Origin: Tubiluchus corallicola
Lineage: Eukaryota > Priapulida > Priapulimorpha > Priapulimorphida > Tubiluchidae
Length of the DNA: 64,000 nt
Direction of reading: 5' to 3'
Assembly (NCBI GenBank): GCA_030141605.1
Contig: JAQGDQ010000169.1
Span: 186,001 to 250,000 of the forward strand
Both the position numbers and the translations under genes were made by a program. Positions 1 to 12,800 of the stretch are shown here, piece after piece. Under the pieces are notes generated by a model, which was not told the DNA's origin, ran no database searches, and saw only the letters and a program-made list of their open reading frames with translations. The stretch's first letter is position 1; the number at the start of each line of letters is the position of its first letter.

Positions 1-3000
1 CCATTTCATGACCTCGGATCATTTTGCTACTAAGTTTATCGTTCTATGTTGTTTCTAAGCTGAGATAATCCACGTTGAAGTTGAAGTGCAGGTTACATGC
101 TGAAAAATTTCACTTTGAGAAAATCGTTATTAAAGTTAGCCATTGTTTTTGTCGCAATTCTGCAAAACACTTAGCAACCAGACAAATGTTGGTTGCTACA
201 GACTTTGCAAGAAAACATTGATGTAATGTTTAGATATAGTAGATGACTCTTTCTGACAAAGATCTGGGCTTGTCAACAGAAAAAACCTGAAGCAAAATGA
301 CTGCTTCCACGAGCTACTATCGGGGTTTGAACATGCAAGTTTTTTACAAAGCAGTACTAGTTTCCAGCCAGAAAAGTGGGCATGGGGTTACAAAATTAGA
401 TTTTTAGTATTTTTTTCAACATTTTCTTGATAATTTGATACTACCATATACAACTCCAATATATTTAGCATTTCGTTTTTATAAAATACGAAAAATTGAC
501 ATTTGACCAAATTTTTGTGTCATTCTATTTTGAAGCATCATAAAGTAGTTTTAACTATGTCGACTTAAGGATGGTTTTGGTATGCAAGCACACATATGAT
601 TCATTTAGAGGTGACCGTAGCCATATTACACAACTACAAGTGTTTCATTCACACTTTTCAGTCTGAACAGAATAGCAACAAGATAAATTACAGTTTTCAT
701 TGTCTCTCACATACCTCTTGCAAACAGTATTGGAGTCTTCAATACTGTTAGAATAGTTGTTAAGATTCACGATATAACTGTTTATTATTTTTGTAATAAA
801 TATAACTATCATAACGTATGTGAAAGGTAGTCCTACATTTAACTTAAATAAATACTGATTATACATGTTGGGAGTCACTTAGCTCATTAAATGTAAGCCA
901 CTTAGAAAAAAATTCTGTCTTATCTCATGAGCTCAAAAGATTATTGAATTGTACAGCACACATACAGATAAGACAGAACCAAATGTGGAAGACTGATAGA
1001 TAGATAAGGAAAGATATTTAGATACGAAATATGGGGTTACAATGAGCTCGCTCGATTAACCTCTACGACTCTTATATTTTAAGAGTGGCAGTATGCTATG
1101 GTATGGAATGCAACTTGTTCAAGCGTCACAACACTTTACAAGTAAAAAGTAAAACTCGCCTAAAACATTTATTAGTTATAATTGAATGCATGTACAAACA
1201 AACTTGCAGTACCGGGTAACCGATAACGGTATTTGAGTTCAAGAGAATCTGTGCATGTGTAACAGTGTAAGTGCGGTGTATGGGTTAGCGTACCAAACGG
1301 TGCAAAACATACATTACCTCTGAATATAAAGTAATTGTTGCCAATATATACGATTCATTATCCAAATTGAAGCCACATGTTTTCTAAGCCATTAACATTC
1401 CAAGTTAAAAGAGGCAAAGCCAATATATTTCGTGATCCAAAGCTTTGGCAATATCCAAGTTGAGCGTCGACAGAGGTTAGTACAAGTTGTACGTATCAAC
1501 CGAGATCCTTAATATTAACTGTGGCGTGCGGAAAGAGTTGAATCGTTTGAGCTGAGAGATAATAAGGACATCCTACGTTGCATTATTTAACTTATTTGCA
1601 CGATCAAGCCATATTCTGATAAACATCTTCAGCATAATTTTCATCATCATTACCATACGCCCGTCACGTCTATTGTAGACATTGGGCAGGCAGAATTCTA
1701 AAATAAAAGAAATCTGCCTTCAGACAGATTAATTCTGACTTTAATTAGCAGAAAAATCGAAAAATGTGACAGATCTTCGTGACTTTGTTAATTTTGTCAC
1801 CACTGACTTACGAACAATTGATTTTGTTCCACCCTCCAAGACCAGTGCTGGACGAACGCCGATAAATAGTTACATGCATTTTTAATGTGCCTCTATTGTT
1901 GCTTTCTATGCTGCTGTTGTTTTGTTTTGCTGTTACGGGAAGAATATCAGGAAGTTATGGTTAATGATACACCGGATTATATCGACATCAAGAATAATGT
2001 TTACATCGCTGAATAAGCATTCCAAAAATAATAATAATGGTTGATTGTGTGGGCACAACATTCGGTCAAAAACAGATTGACTGGCATGGTATAACAGTGT
2101 ACAGGATGAGTTTGCAAGATGGCACTGGAATGACAATGAGAGTATGAAAAAAACATTGACCTTAAGATGAGTAAAAATAGGTAAAGAGGCACAGAGCTAA
2201 AAACAGCATTTTTGTGGAAGATATTAGTTAAAATAGGAGTTTGTAAATGCTACTGGAAATAACTACTGTAGTTACAAGAGAGTGTACTAATTAGTAATTT
2301 TCACAAACGTAGTTATTGTTTGTATTTTCTTTTGAAGACGGAAATTGAGTTTGAAAGTTTAATGTCATCAGTTACGGTGTTCCATAGTCTTGATTCAGTA
2401 CTGGCTACGAAATGCTTTGCCACGCAATTATTTCTGCAAGAATTAATAAAAAAAATTCATTTCATCTTGTTGCATAGCGAGTGTTTTACTTGCTAATATT
2501 TCTTAATTTTTTTGCACTTTTGAAATGAATCACATTAACTATTGGGTCACCAATCTAAATAGGTGACTTCCTTCAAAACAAAGTTTCATTTCATGAATTC
2601 GTTCAACAGGATATTATCAATTTTTATAGTTTCATTAACATTAATAATTTATTACAAGCTCTGAAAACAATGCATTAAATTTTAGTTTTAGAAGTGTTTA
2701 ATGCCCATTTGTTCATCTTAAACCAGTGCGGAAGTTGAAGTGTTAGTTAGTTTATTATTTATCGTTATTTGGTATTTAATATATATATGCTGGCATCATC
2801 AGCAAATTGAAAAAAAATCAAATTTTGTATACTATTTTTATATATAGAAGCGAACATCAGTTATTGAAAAATGTAGTAGCATGTGCAATGCACAGATTGT
2901 GATCAAAATGGTTGCAACCAAACAGGTGTTTAGGCAAGAAGTTTGCGACGAATGTGTTTGTGAGTACAAAAGTTGTGTATGTGCCTTGTGCATAATTATT

Positions 3001-3894
3001 ATAGTTTACCCTTAGAGGGCTCTGCAGCAGATAAATACACTAGCTACCTTGTCTAGAAAAGGTAACTTATCATGAAGTCATTCGCCACACCTTCGCAACA
3101 TAATTATAGTGAATTGTATATGGTTAAGTTATGTATACGGAATGAGACAAATAAACTAAACCTAATCAAGTGTTTGGTCAGGCTATGCGTGGCTGGTGTA
3201 TAGTGACAAGACAAAAATTTTAAATAAAACTGCTTTTAATTGATTTAATTTGTTCTTAAAATGCTACGCTAGATGGATGTTACAATTACAAGCACCAGCC
3301 AGAGGGCACCAAATGCTTTGAAGAACCAAACACTTTCTGATATTTATTCAGTGAATAATTAACTTCTGGCCCAGTCACCTTCAATTATTATTCCAAGATA
3401 TACTAAAATTTGTCGGATGCATATATTATAAGTCTCGTGATGTTTTTGTTAAAAATAAATTTGAAATTTCATATCTGATTCTTAAAACATGACCCCTTCA
3501 GATATGTTACTGAAGTACAGTATAATTAGTAATTACACTTGCTTAAAGCATTTCAAACATCTTTAGACATTATATAAACAGTATAATAATGCACAGTGGC
3601 ACATAAGATTTTCAAAGCTGCAGTTTTTCGTAACATTGCTTACCACCTATATGTGTAGGTCCTCAAGTTTGAACATAAAAAAATTTAAGTGTATAGACTT
3701 TTTTATAGAGTACTGGTAAACATTATTATCATCATCATCGTCATCATCATTATGGTTAACCATACAATTATTATTAATATTATCAGTGTTTGTAATTTAT
3801 TGGTTAATATTTTCATTTGAATCCTTTTAACAAGTAAAGCACCAACAACCATGCACCAACTGTGAGAGGAATATATCCAATGGGTAGACGATAT
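1..3894. other. Intergenic, no gene recognised
   Basis: AT-rich DNA with only short ORFs that lack recognisable domains, good splice context or codon structure. Simple-sequence stretches such as a TCATCA-rich run near 3721-3750 are present. I see no RNA gene or clear transposon here. Confidence 0.5.
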
Positions 3895-4088
3895 CATTTT
3901 TATGTGGCAACAATATACACAAACTTCAAAGTGTGGCAAAGTATGTGTGATACCGTGGATACCCCTTCACCACCTGTATATGATATACGACACGTATATA
4001 GGTGGTGAAGGGGTATCCATGGTATCCTCGGTATCACACATGTTTCGCCACACTTTGAATTTGTGTATATTGTTGCAACATAAAAATG
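3895..4088. repeat. Near-perfect foldback (long inverted repeat)
   Basis: Two arms of about 85 bases face each other across a loop of roughly 12-15 bases centred near 3985. The outer ends are CATTTTTATG and its complement, and the inner ends are CACCACCT(G)TATA and its complement. Mismatches are few. The right arm carries an extra ten bases that look like a local duplication of a GATACC unit. Transcribed, it would fold into one long hairpin. It is most likely a foldback MITE, with a small-RNA precursor as the alternative. No clear target-site duplication was seen. Confidence 0.85.
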
Positions 4089-4390
4089 GGCGAACAAATT
4101 AACATGCATCAATAAAAAGTGTCTGTTTGCATGATGACGTGCAAACAAATTGGTGAAATTTTGAAATAAAAGTGAAGTTATCAATTCAGAAAGAAGCATG
4201 AAAGTACGACGTCGAAATACAGTGAATTTGATCTCGCAAACTAAGAAGAGTTTGCTCATCTGTTAAAGAAGTGGATTTAGTGGAATCAAAGGAATGAGAG
4301 GAACAGTGATTATTTTTCAAAAAGAAATGAAAAAGAGTTCTGCTATTGCTGGATTCAGTTCAGGGAGCGCATTTCGAGAAGTGCAATTTG

Positions 4391-4774
4391 TGAAAGTTTG
4401 AAACGCAGGTTGTACAGAGTGTACGAGTAGAAAAAGCACTATAATTAATTTAAATTTGTAGACTAAGTGTTATCCTTTTGGTTTCAGAAAAAATAGTCGG
4501 GTCTATCTAAACGTGCAGAAGTTAATAACTCCCACACTCTAAACTGTAGTGTAAAATTTTAAAATGATTTACCAATGAAAGTTTGAAACCCAGAGTGTAC
4601 GAGTAATAAAAGCACTATAAATTAATTTAAATTTGTAGACTAAGTGTTATCCTTCTGGTTTCAGAAAAATACTCGTGCCGATTGATCGTATCTATCTAAA
4701 CGTGCAGAAGTTAATAACTCCTACTTTCTTAACTGTAGTGTAGTGACTAGTGTAAAATTTTAAAATGATTTACA
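4391..4774. repeat. Two-copy tandem duplication, period about 185 bp
   Basis: Copy 1 (about 4391-4573) and copy 2 (about 4576-4774) both start TGAAAGTTTGAAAC and end AAAATGATTTAC. They share long matching blocks, including the stretch ending TTTGTAGACTAAGTGTTATCC. Copy 2 has small insertions near 4670-4690 and 4741-4752. No ORF is preserved, so this looks like a local segmental duplication. Confidence 0.85.
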
Positions 4775-5058
4775 AGGTTACAATTTTTTTAATTAGACGC
4801 ACTTCAAACTTTCTCCCACTTTCTGATTACCTTGTTAAAGTAAACAATAAAGTATGCAATGCGAAATTTAATCAGTATAAAATTATTCAGATAAGAATTG
4901 ATGATGTAGGAAATTAATTATTTCTAATACTGGACCTAGTATTGGAATTTGCTACTGAATAGCATGAAATCAGCTAATTCGATTAAATCTTTAAAAAAAT
5001 GAAGAAATGTATCTTTAGTGCATGCTCGCATCTTTACAGTAATTAACATACCTAATTA

Positions 5059-5219
5059 TGTGCATGACAGAATGACTGATTGCTTTGTATTGTGTAGGAG
5101 TGCTTCCCTATTCATGTGTGCATATATGCAGACAATATGTGTGCATGAGAGAACTGATTGCATTGTATGTGAGTGCATGAGGTGTCGAGTGTGTAATATT
5201 CGTGTATGAAGACAGTATG
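5059..5219. repeat. Weak two-copy repeat with GTGCATGA starts
   Basis: Two diverged units begin GTGCATGACAGAA and GTGCATGAGAGAA, about 90 bp apart. Each runs through ACTGATTGC and TTGTAT and ends near a GACARTATGT block. The similarity is patchy and could be partly low-complexity TG-rich sequence. Confidence 0.35.
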
Positions 5220-5689
5220 TAGATGTAATTGATACTGATACCTGCTTTGCATGTCTGATTTTATTATTATCTTAGAGATTTGGTAATTGCATTCAAGCTC
5301 TCTTTTTATAATATCTAAATTTTGAAAATTGTGATGAGTTCATTCACATCTATAATTCGCATCGGTTCCCTTATTTCCGTGTTTCGAATAATAATTTCCG
5401 TGTTCCTTTTTTCGAATAATCTTTTTTCTGTATTCATTCATGCCATTTATTAAGTTAACACTGCATAAGTTCTCTTATAGTGTTGTTTTCATGTTTTAAT
5501 GGTTTATAACTTATTTATGTATTGTTTTATATATACATGAGCAAATTTGCATGGTATATAATAAACATAATCAGAATTAGCTTGAAAATAAAATGCCAGT
5601 CATTAAATACTATAATTGTTTCTCTCGTAACTACACTTTTGAATTTGAGAACAGCAGGGATCTATTTTGGACTCACTATCATTTTTACT

Positions 5690-5850
5690 TTGTGCATATG
5701 ATATTCAAGGTGTGTCAGAGATAAGAATTATTTTTATTTGCTGATGACACATGTCTTAATCAATAATCTTAATGGCTTCAGTAATATAAATAAGGCATTA
5801 CCGGATGAATCATCATGGATTTTAGCAAACAAGCATTTGCTGGTTTTAAG
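5690..5850 (+). mobile_element. Decayed non-LTR reverse transcriptase fragment
   Basis: A short frame encodes LFLFADDTC, with the FADDT block (5737-5751) corresponding to the catalytic Y/F-A-D-D motif of LINE reverse transcriptases. About 30 codons later there is a W-x3-NKHLL stretch resembling the NKLSLN block that follows it in this family. Stop codons and frame changes interrupt it, so it is a dead fragment. No flanking element ends were identified. Confidence 0.5.
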
Positions 5851-6899
5851 ACAATCAACACGTTAAATTTTTGACTCGTGCATCCATCTTAAATATTGAT
5901 TTAATAATTAATATAAGTCTATTTGAATTCTATATAATGTGCATATTGTTAATGAAAAATTCTAGATGGTTTGACATGGAAGGCCGACTCCAGACTAAGA
6001 TAAGCACACCAAGAACAAGTCTAGGCGTGAACTTGGAGCGTTGTATCCTTGGCTTAAGTCAAGCAAAACATGTGTTAAGTAAAATGGGATTTTTGTTTTA
6101 CGTGTGTTGGTTTCTTTTAAGCCCTTTTCGTATTTTGCCATATTTTGTGTATATGATTCATTCTTATACAGGTCATTAATCTAATAAAATTTGATTTTTG
6201 ATGTTGAAATTTATTTTTCATAGTAATGTACAACTAAAGTGCTCAGATAAAAGTATGAAAACTAACAATCCCTGAATTGATTTGTAGCATTTTGGAAGAT
6301 GTTCACATACATTTCTGAAGCACAGAATTGCTGGAAATTTAACTACTACATTGATTGTGCAATTCCTTCAGTCATATAGTCAAGATGTTAGTCCTTAATG
6401 TCCTGCAATTAACAAACTGCAGTTTACAGAAAAATGCAATGAACAAGGGTAATTTTTTAAATTGCAATCTTAAACTTATAGCTTAAAAGCATAAGTAACA
6501 GTTATATAATTGGATTACTAGTAATTTATAAATTCGGTTAATTTATGCGAACTATGATAGACTAATCTAGTTATGTAATTTAATGAGATGCAGTTTGATG
6601 TAAGACTGCAAAGTGTACAAGAGCAATTTTTGAAATCGTGTAAACTTCATGGCCAGAACTAAATTAAAAAAAATTAGAATTGGATGTCTATTGATTAATA
6701 AATCTAATGAAGTTTAATTAGATTTCTTATTAAAACTCATCAAACACTGATCTCACTTCTCTAACAATTATTTTGCACCATTTGGCATATTTGCACAGCA
6801 TTTGATATTATTTCTTGCAAAATTTTTGTCACAGTTTTCACTGATTTGGTCATAAAATCTATGAACCTTAACAATGAATTGTAGCTTTACAAATACTAG

Positions 6900-9800
6900 A
6901 TGAAGCAGTCGGTTCACCACCATCTATACTTCGATCTCGTAAACGACCTACTCTTCGACATAGTTCTTGTGAGTATTGCAGTTATAGCCTCTGGAGTGGC
7001 ATACATATATGTACCTGTACAAATTGTCTACTGATTTACTTTTAGTAAAATTATGTGCTTTTCATCTTGGATTTGTATCAAGAAATTAACCATTATATTT
7101 ATAATTTTGTGTATGATAAGTTAACGATTGTTAATTTACTACTCTATCAATATTATTATGTTTAGATACTCCAGGAAATACACAAGTTGGTGTTGATACA
7201 CTGAGTTCTTCAGTTTTTCCTGAAATGCTTCCAGATATGGTATCCTGTTTTTTTTTCAAATCAGTGTTTTATGCAGTGGAAATGTCATTTATAAGAGAGA
7301 TAGATTTTCTTTTTTTATTTAATTACAAACTAGATTTTACAAGTGCCAGAAGTTAAAAAATATAGTTTAGCTTAACAAAGATATTAAGTTTTATATATCA
7401 TGAACAGGTAAATATATTGCGAATATATAAATTTACATATAGACTAATTATGATGAAATTCTATTTATGTTATTACAGACGATGAAACTTGATGACAGTT
7501 TACTTGAGACTACAGTATGCAGGAAAAGGCAGAGTGAGGTACGTTTAATGGAGCTTGATGAGTGAAAAATTGCAGGCCCACTAATATATAGAACCAAGAT
7601 CTTGTGGGTGTTAGTTACTATATCATCAGCAATGTAACGAGATAATAAATAAATTTTATCCTTTATGAATATCTCCATTCAAGTAACATTAGTATTATTA
7701 GCAAAAGCTGTTTTTCAGTTTTTGCAGTGCACTGTAATACACTGGCAGTGCAGTACGTTAGCTTTTATTATATTATTTTAAATTAAGAAACTTCTTAGGT
7801 TAATGCGCAAGAAATCACTTCATCTAACATCACCATGCTTTTGGAAGGAGACCCAGAACTTGCAGGTATATTTAATAATTTTCAATGGGAAATAGTACTC
7901 TGTTTTTCTCTGTTACTTCGCTTACATATTAATTTTCTTACATTTATGTTTTTTTACAGTTTTTTAAACTATGCTGTTGATATAAAGTTTAAGATGCTAC
8001 ATTTACAAAAAGCAGTTTGCTTTTCTTTGTATTATTAGCTTACTTGCTTTGTATACCTGATGATGTGTAAACGTGTTTAATTGTAATAGGCTTTGTCGTT
8101 TTTTAAGTTGCTTTTTTTGGTGTGAAGTTTGCTAGTTAAATTATTAATAAATGTCATCTCTAGATGCTCTTTTTTTGCCTTCTTCACAGAATCACCTACT
8201 TTGTATGGAAATTTTCATAGGCTTACAATGGCCAAGCCAACAGAACATGAGATTCTGAGTTTAATGGAAGATTTTGTACAGGTATTGAGCCTTATTATTA
8301 TTACTAGTACTTAAATTGCTGCAGTGTTTCTTTGCTAGTCTGTTGGATTATTATCGATTTTTAATCAACTCCAATTTGTAAATTCAATTATTTTATAAAA
8401 TCCAAGGACACTTGTGTTTAAAATAGAACTCATTTGAGGTTCTGAAAAAGAACTATTGCCTGATCAATGTCTAAACACAAATTTAGTCACTTATTTTTTT
8501 CCTGTCATTTGCTGAAATTTTTGTTTTTTGTGTTATTCTTGAACCTTGTAAGTTTCAGTGCAAACTGTTTAGAAACCTGTTTAAGCTTCAGTTAATTTAA
8601 CAGGTAACATCTGAAAGGGAATCATTTCTTCGATCACTGGCACAAAAGGCTGCTCCTGGTCAACCCAAACTGCGGCGAGTGATCGATAGCTGGACCCAGC
8701 TGAGTCAGGAGCATGAGACTTGGAAGCTTTTACATACATTATATTTTGATCGCCTGCAATCAAATTTAAGCACTGACTATGATGAAACAATGGATGTAGA
8801 TCTCATGGCATGAATTTTACTGTATTTTTTATAATAGTCTGTTTACTCTGTGCAGGAAAGTAAATGCGGGTTTTTTGTTTATGTTTCTTGTCAAATGATG
8901 TTTTATACATTTACATTATTTCGCTCATTTTCCAAATGAAATGTGGGTGAATCTTGCTATTCTTTTCAATGACAGTTTTAAATGAAACGATTTAAACACT
9001 TTTTCACTTTAATTGCATATTTAAAACTTTGGAAGGTTAAATTCAAAGATCAATTCCTTCAGAACTGTAAGAGTTTGCTGCATTTTGCATCTGTTCTTGA
9101 AAAACTGCTCTCACTAGCAGCTACATTATATTTGATAATTTTTGTAGGTTTCTACTCCTCACACAATGGATTTTCATGCAAAATTATATTATTAAATGCA
9201 TTTGCTTACCTTAGACAAATTAAAAATTGATTTTTCACGTGTAGTGTTTGCACTACAGTATTTGCACTGTAACAATGTACCATATCACTTGTGTGAAATT
9301 GGCTAATGCAGGCAATGTCAACAATCCAGACATAACACTGAGAAACTGGTCTCAAGTCCACTCTATGCTTAAGGAAACATTCCTGTTAAAAGATGAAAAG
9401 ACCTTAATTTTTTCTTGGCAGATCAGTTGGTGTTTTTCCTGGAGCCCAAAATAGCAAACAATTTTCTTGGGCTGTAGCAAATAGGCGATCAATAAAATAG
9501 TGTGTACAATCACACAAGTGTGTACCAGACTAAGCTACTCAATAGGATAAGTTGAAGTACCTAAAAATTGCGTGTTTTTTTAATTTAGTCCAATTAAATC
9601 ACTTATAAATGTGTAAAGAAATAGCATGATTGGATAGCCGAGATTCTTCTGAAGAGAACAGTACCTAATTTGTAATAATTTAGTTATCTCTGTGCTCATA
9701 CAATAGCAGAAAAGTCTTAGGTCTTATTATAACTATTTTGAATGGTGCTGTCCTGAAGGAGCTAAACTTGCACACCCGATGTTTTTTCAATGTTTTTAAA

Positions 9801-12800
9801 TTACCATGTCATTTTATTTATAGGGTCCAAATATAACTGAGCGTGAAATTATAGACAATTTGTACAAGAAGGATTCTTTAACGAGGCAGAATCAGGTAGG
9901 GTTACTCCTGGTTTCATGGAAACTGAGGCTTTTTTGCATTATGCTGATGTAAGTTTATACATTAAATAACGTATGCCGTCCATATCAGATATTGTGAAAT
10001 CGGGGAGTGATGCTCACGAAACTATTAAAAAAATCATTTCAAATCTATAACACTAATTGTTCAATAGATTCTACTTACTATGTATTCCCATTTTTCACTT
10101 CTTGGTCTCATGCATCTTGCTAAACTAGCCAGATATAATGTTTTTTGCTTTGGGTTCAGCATTGATATCAAGCTTAAAAAGTGATCCATTGTATATACAA
10201 TACGAACAAAACACATGATGAATTCTTTTATCTGTCGCAAGCCAATTATGATTTAGAAACAGCTGTAAAAATTGCAGTGAATGTCTATAACACAAATTAT
10301 TTAAATTTAAATATATTTGAAGAATTGATGTATAACATTAAATCATTTTTGCAAGTTTTTGGCTAAAATGGCATAATAATTTCTACATAGTTTATAGTGT
10401 TTGCTTTTTCTAAAAATCCATGTGTTATCTGTTGTGTTAACTTTTTTGTATTGTACAATGTGAATGTAGTGATTATTGCGTATAATTTAAATTTTTGCTA
10501 GAATTCAAGTTAGTTTAACTTTTGTGTTCTTAAGGCACAAGCTCATTCTATAATTTCTATAATTGTTTTTTCAGTTGGTTATTGATTGGTTAGAACAGTC
10601 TGCTGCAGCACAGCTGGACTTCAAGTATGACAAAGTGGAATATTTCACTGATTCTTCAGCAATGTGGTGAGTTTGATTTTTATGTCCAGTATTCCAATGT
10701 TGTGTTCAAAAAATTGAGAGAACATTACACACCTTTAAGTGGTTGCCAAAGAGTTGTTTATAAAATTGTTTCTTTTGTTTAGCTGTTTGTTTAAATTTGT
10801 TGATGTAATCACTAGTAAGCTGCTTTTGTTTATTGATAGCATGTCTTTGGTGTTATTATTGTAGATACAGATGCCAAGTTTTTGTCTTTTAATATTTATA
10901 AGATTTATTTTGCTTTTTTCATTATAATTGTGTTGTTTGGTATTGCTATCATTGAATACTGTTTGATAATTGATCATATAATGTAACTAATTTACTTTAA
11001 TTAGTAATGGCATTAGTTATTGTGCTGAAGGTACATATTATTGGGTATCAAAATGTAGTTTAGACATGCAGATAATTATAGTATTTAAAAACTAAGTAAA
11101 ACTTAGTATTGGCTTTTGTGAGACATCACTGGTATCTCTAGTGTATTTTACAATACACACATATATGTGATAAATGCAAATTTGGTTGCCATACAATTTT
11201 ATTTAAACTCAGTAGCTGTTCTAGTTCTAATAAGTAGTAGGCAATCAGTTTTTGCAATGTAATAATTTTGTTAGTATTTCAATTGTAATTGACAAAAATA
11301 TTACAGATAAAAACATGCTAACTCATTTAGCAAATTTTAGTTAGGACAAGCTCAATGCTTTTGGCTTGGTGTCCAATTCTTTTCTCATCACACCTGAGAA
11401 TCGAATGTGTTCTTCCAATTATCTTCTTTAGAAAATGATCACTCTTTGTCAGAAACATTATTTGCACAGCGCAACCTGGCAGTGAGAAAAAAGCAGCAAT
11501 AATGGAAAAACAGGAAGTTTAACCATGCTGCACTAATGAAACAGCAAAGCGTGAGATTTCCACATTTACCAGTGATGTCATGCTAAGAATTTTGCACACT
11601 GTACATCAATGCTAATATTTTTTCATCTGTCATGTATAGTGCATTGATGTAAGCTGTGATATGAGTTTAACATTAAAAATGTTTTCACTGCTGCTTTAAA
11701 GCAATAAATATGTAAGAAATATATTGTACCAGGTATTGTGCAATTTACATTGATTGATGTTGTAACTTTTAAAGCATCAAGGTTATTTCCCTTTACTTTC
11801 TAGGGAGAATACTTTACACTACTTAAAACAAAGAGGAAAAACAGTACAGTTGAGAGTTGATCGGCCATTAATAGATGAATTTGTAAGTAATTCTGCTAAG
11901 ATATTCATCTTGCTGATAAAATACCTACATTCATCCTGCTGATCATTTTGTAGCTTAAGACCAATTCAGTCTAGGTTTTCCCATGATATTGTCCTTTTTT
12001 TGTAATTATGAAGCTTTTATGTTTTAAAAGTACAATAATTCTTTTTATTTAGCAGACTCTTTTTGTGTTGAATTCAATTTTTACACATTTAAGTGAAAGC
12101 TTTATCACAAAAAGTACCTGCCAGTACTTTTTCAGTAGATATTCATTAACTGGCCGATTATTGTGTTGTCTTTTGTAGGATCCTGATGCTCCTATTAGGC
12201 AGAATAAGCCTTTGGCGGATCTTGACAAGGTAGTGTAGCACCATAGCTCTCACATTTGACTTCCGTGCACATTTTCATGTATTGAGCAAATTATCATTAT
12301 TCGATCTTTCTTGTTTTAGTTTGACATAAAGCCTTGTAGCGAACATGCTTTTATTTATTCAAGATGAATAGTTTTGCTCATCTTTCCCTGACACATTGCT
12401 TTATATAATATACAGCTTTTTCTTACACTTGTTCGACTCTCCTCCCAATTTTCACCTTGATTTGCCATAGATTTGTAAATTACATATTATCATTGACTTT
12501 ATAACCATGAGTAGTGCTGATAATAATGCAAATGCCGAATTTCATTTGAAGTAATTTTTGTTGCCAAAAACGGTTTTAAGGCATGCTTTTCGCATCTGTT
12601 TTGCAATTTTTTTATAATAATTTCAGACCTTTAGTGACAGAGATTATTGTGCTTTTAGGAAGATGAAGTTAGACTACTCAAGTATGTGTTTGGACTGCTA
12701 AGAGCTGGCCAGTTGGATGAGGTTTGTGGCTTTACATAGTTAGGAGATATCATAGTAAAGTCTGTTTTATTGAGTGGTTAGGTTTATATATGTCATTTAC

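Noticed and set aside
3902-4259. Plus- and minus-strand ORFs over the foldback
   Set aside because: Both arms of the inverted repeat give mirror-image open frames; nothing indicates a protein.
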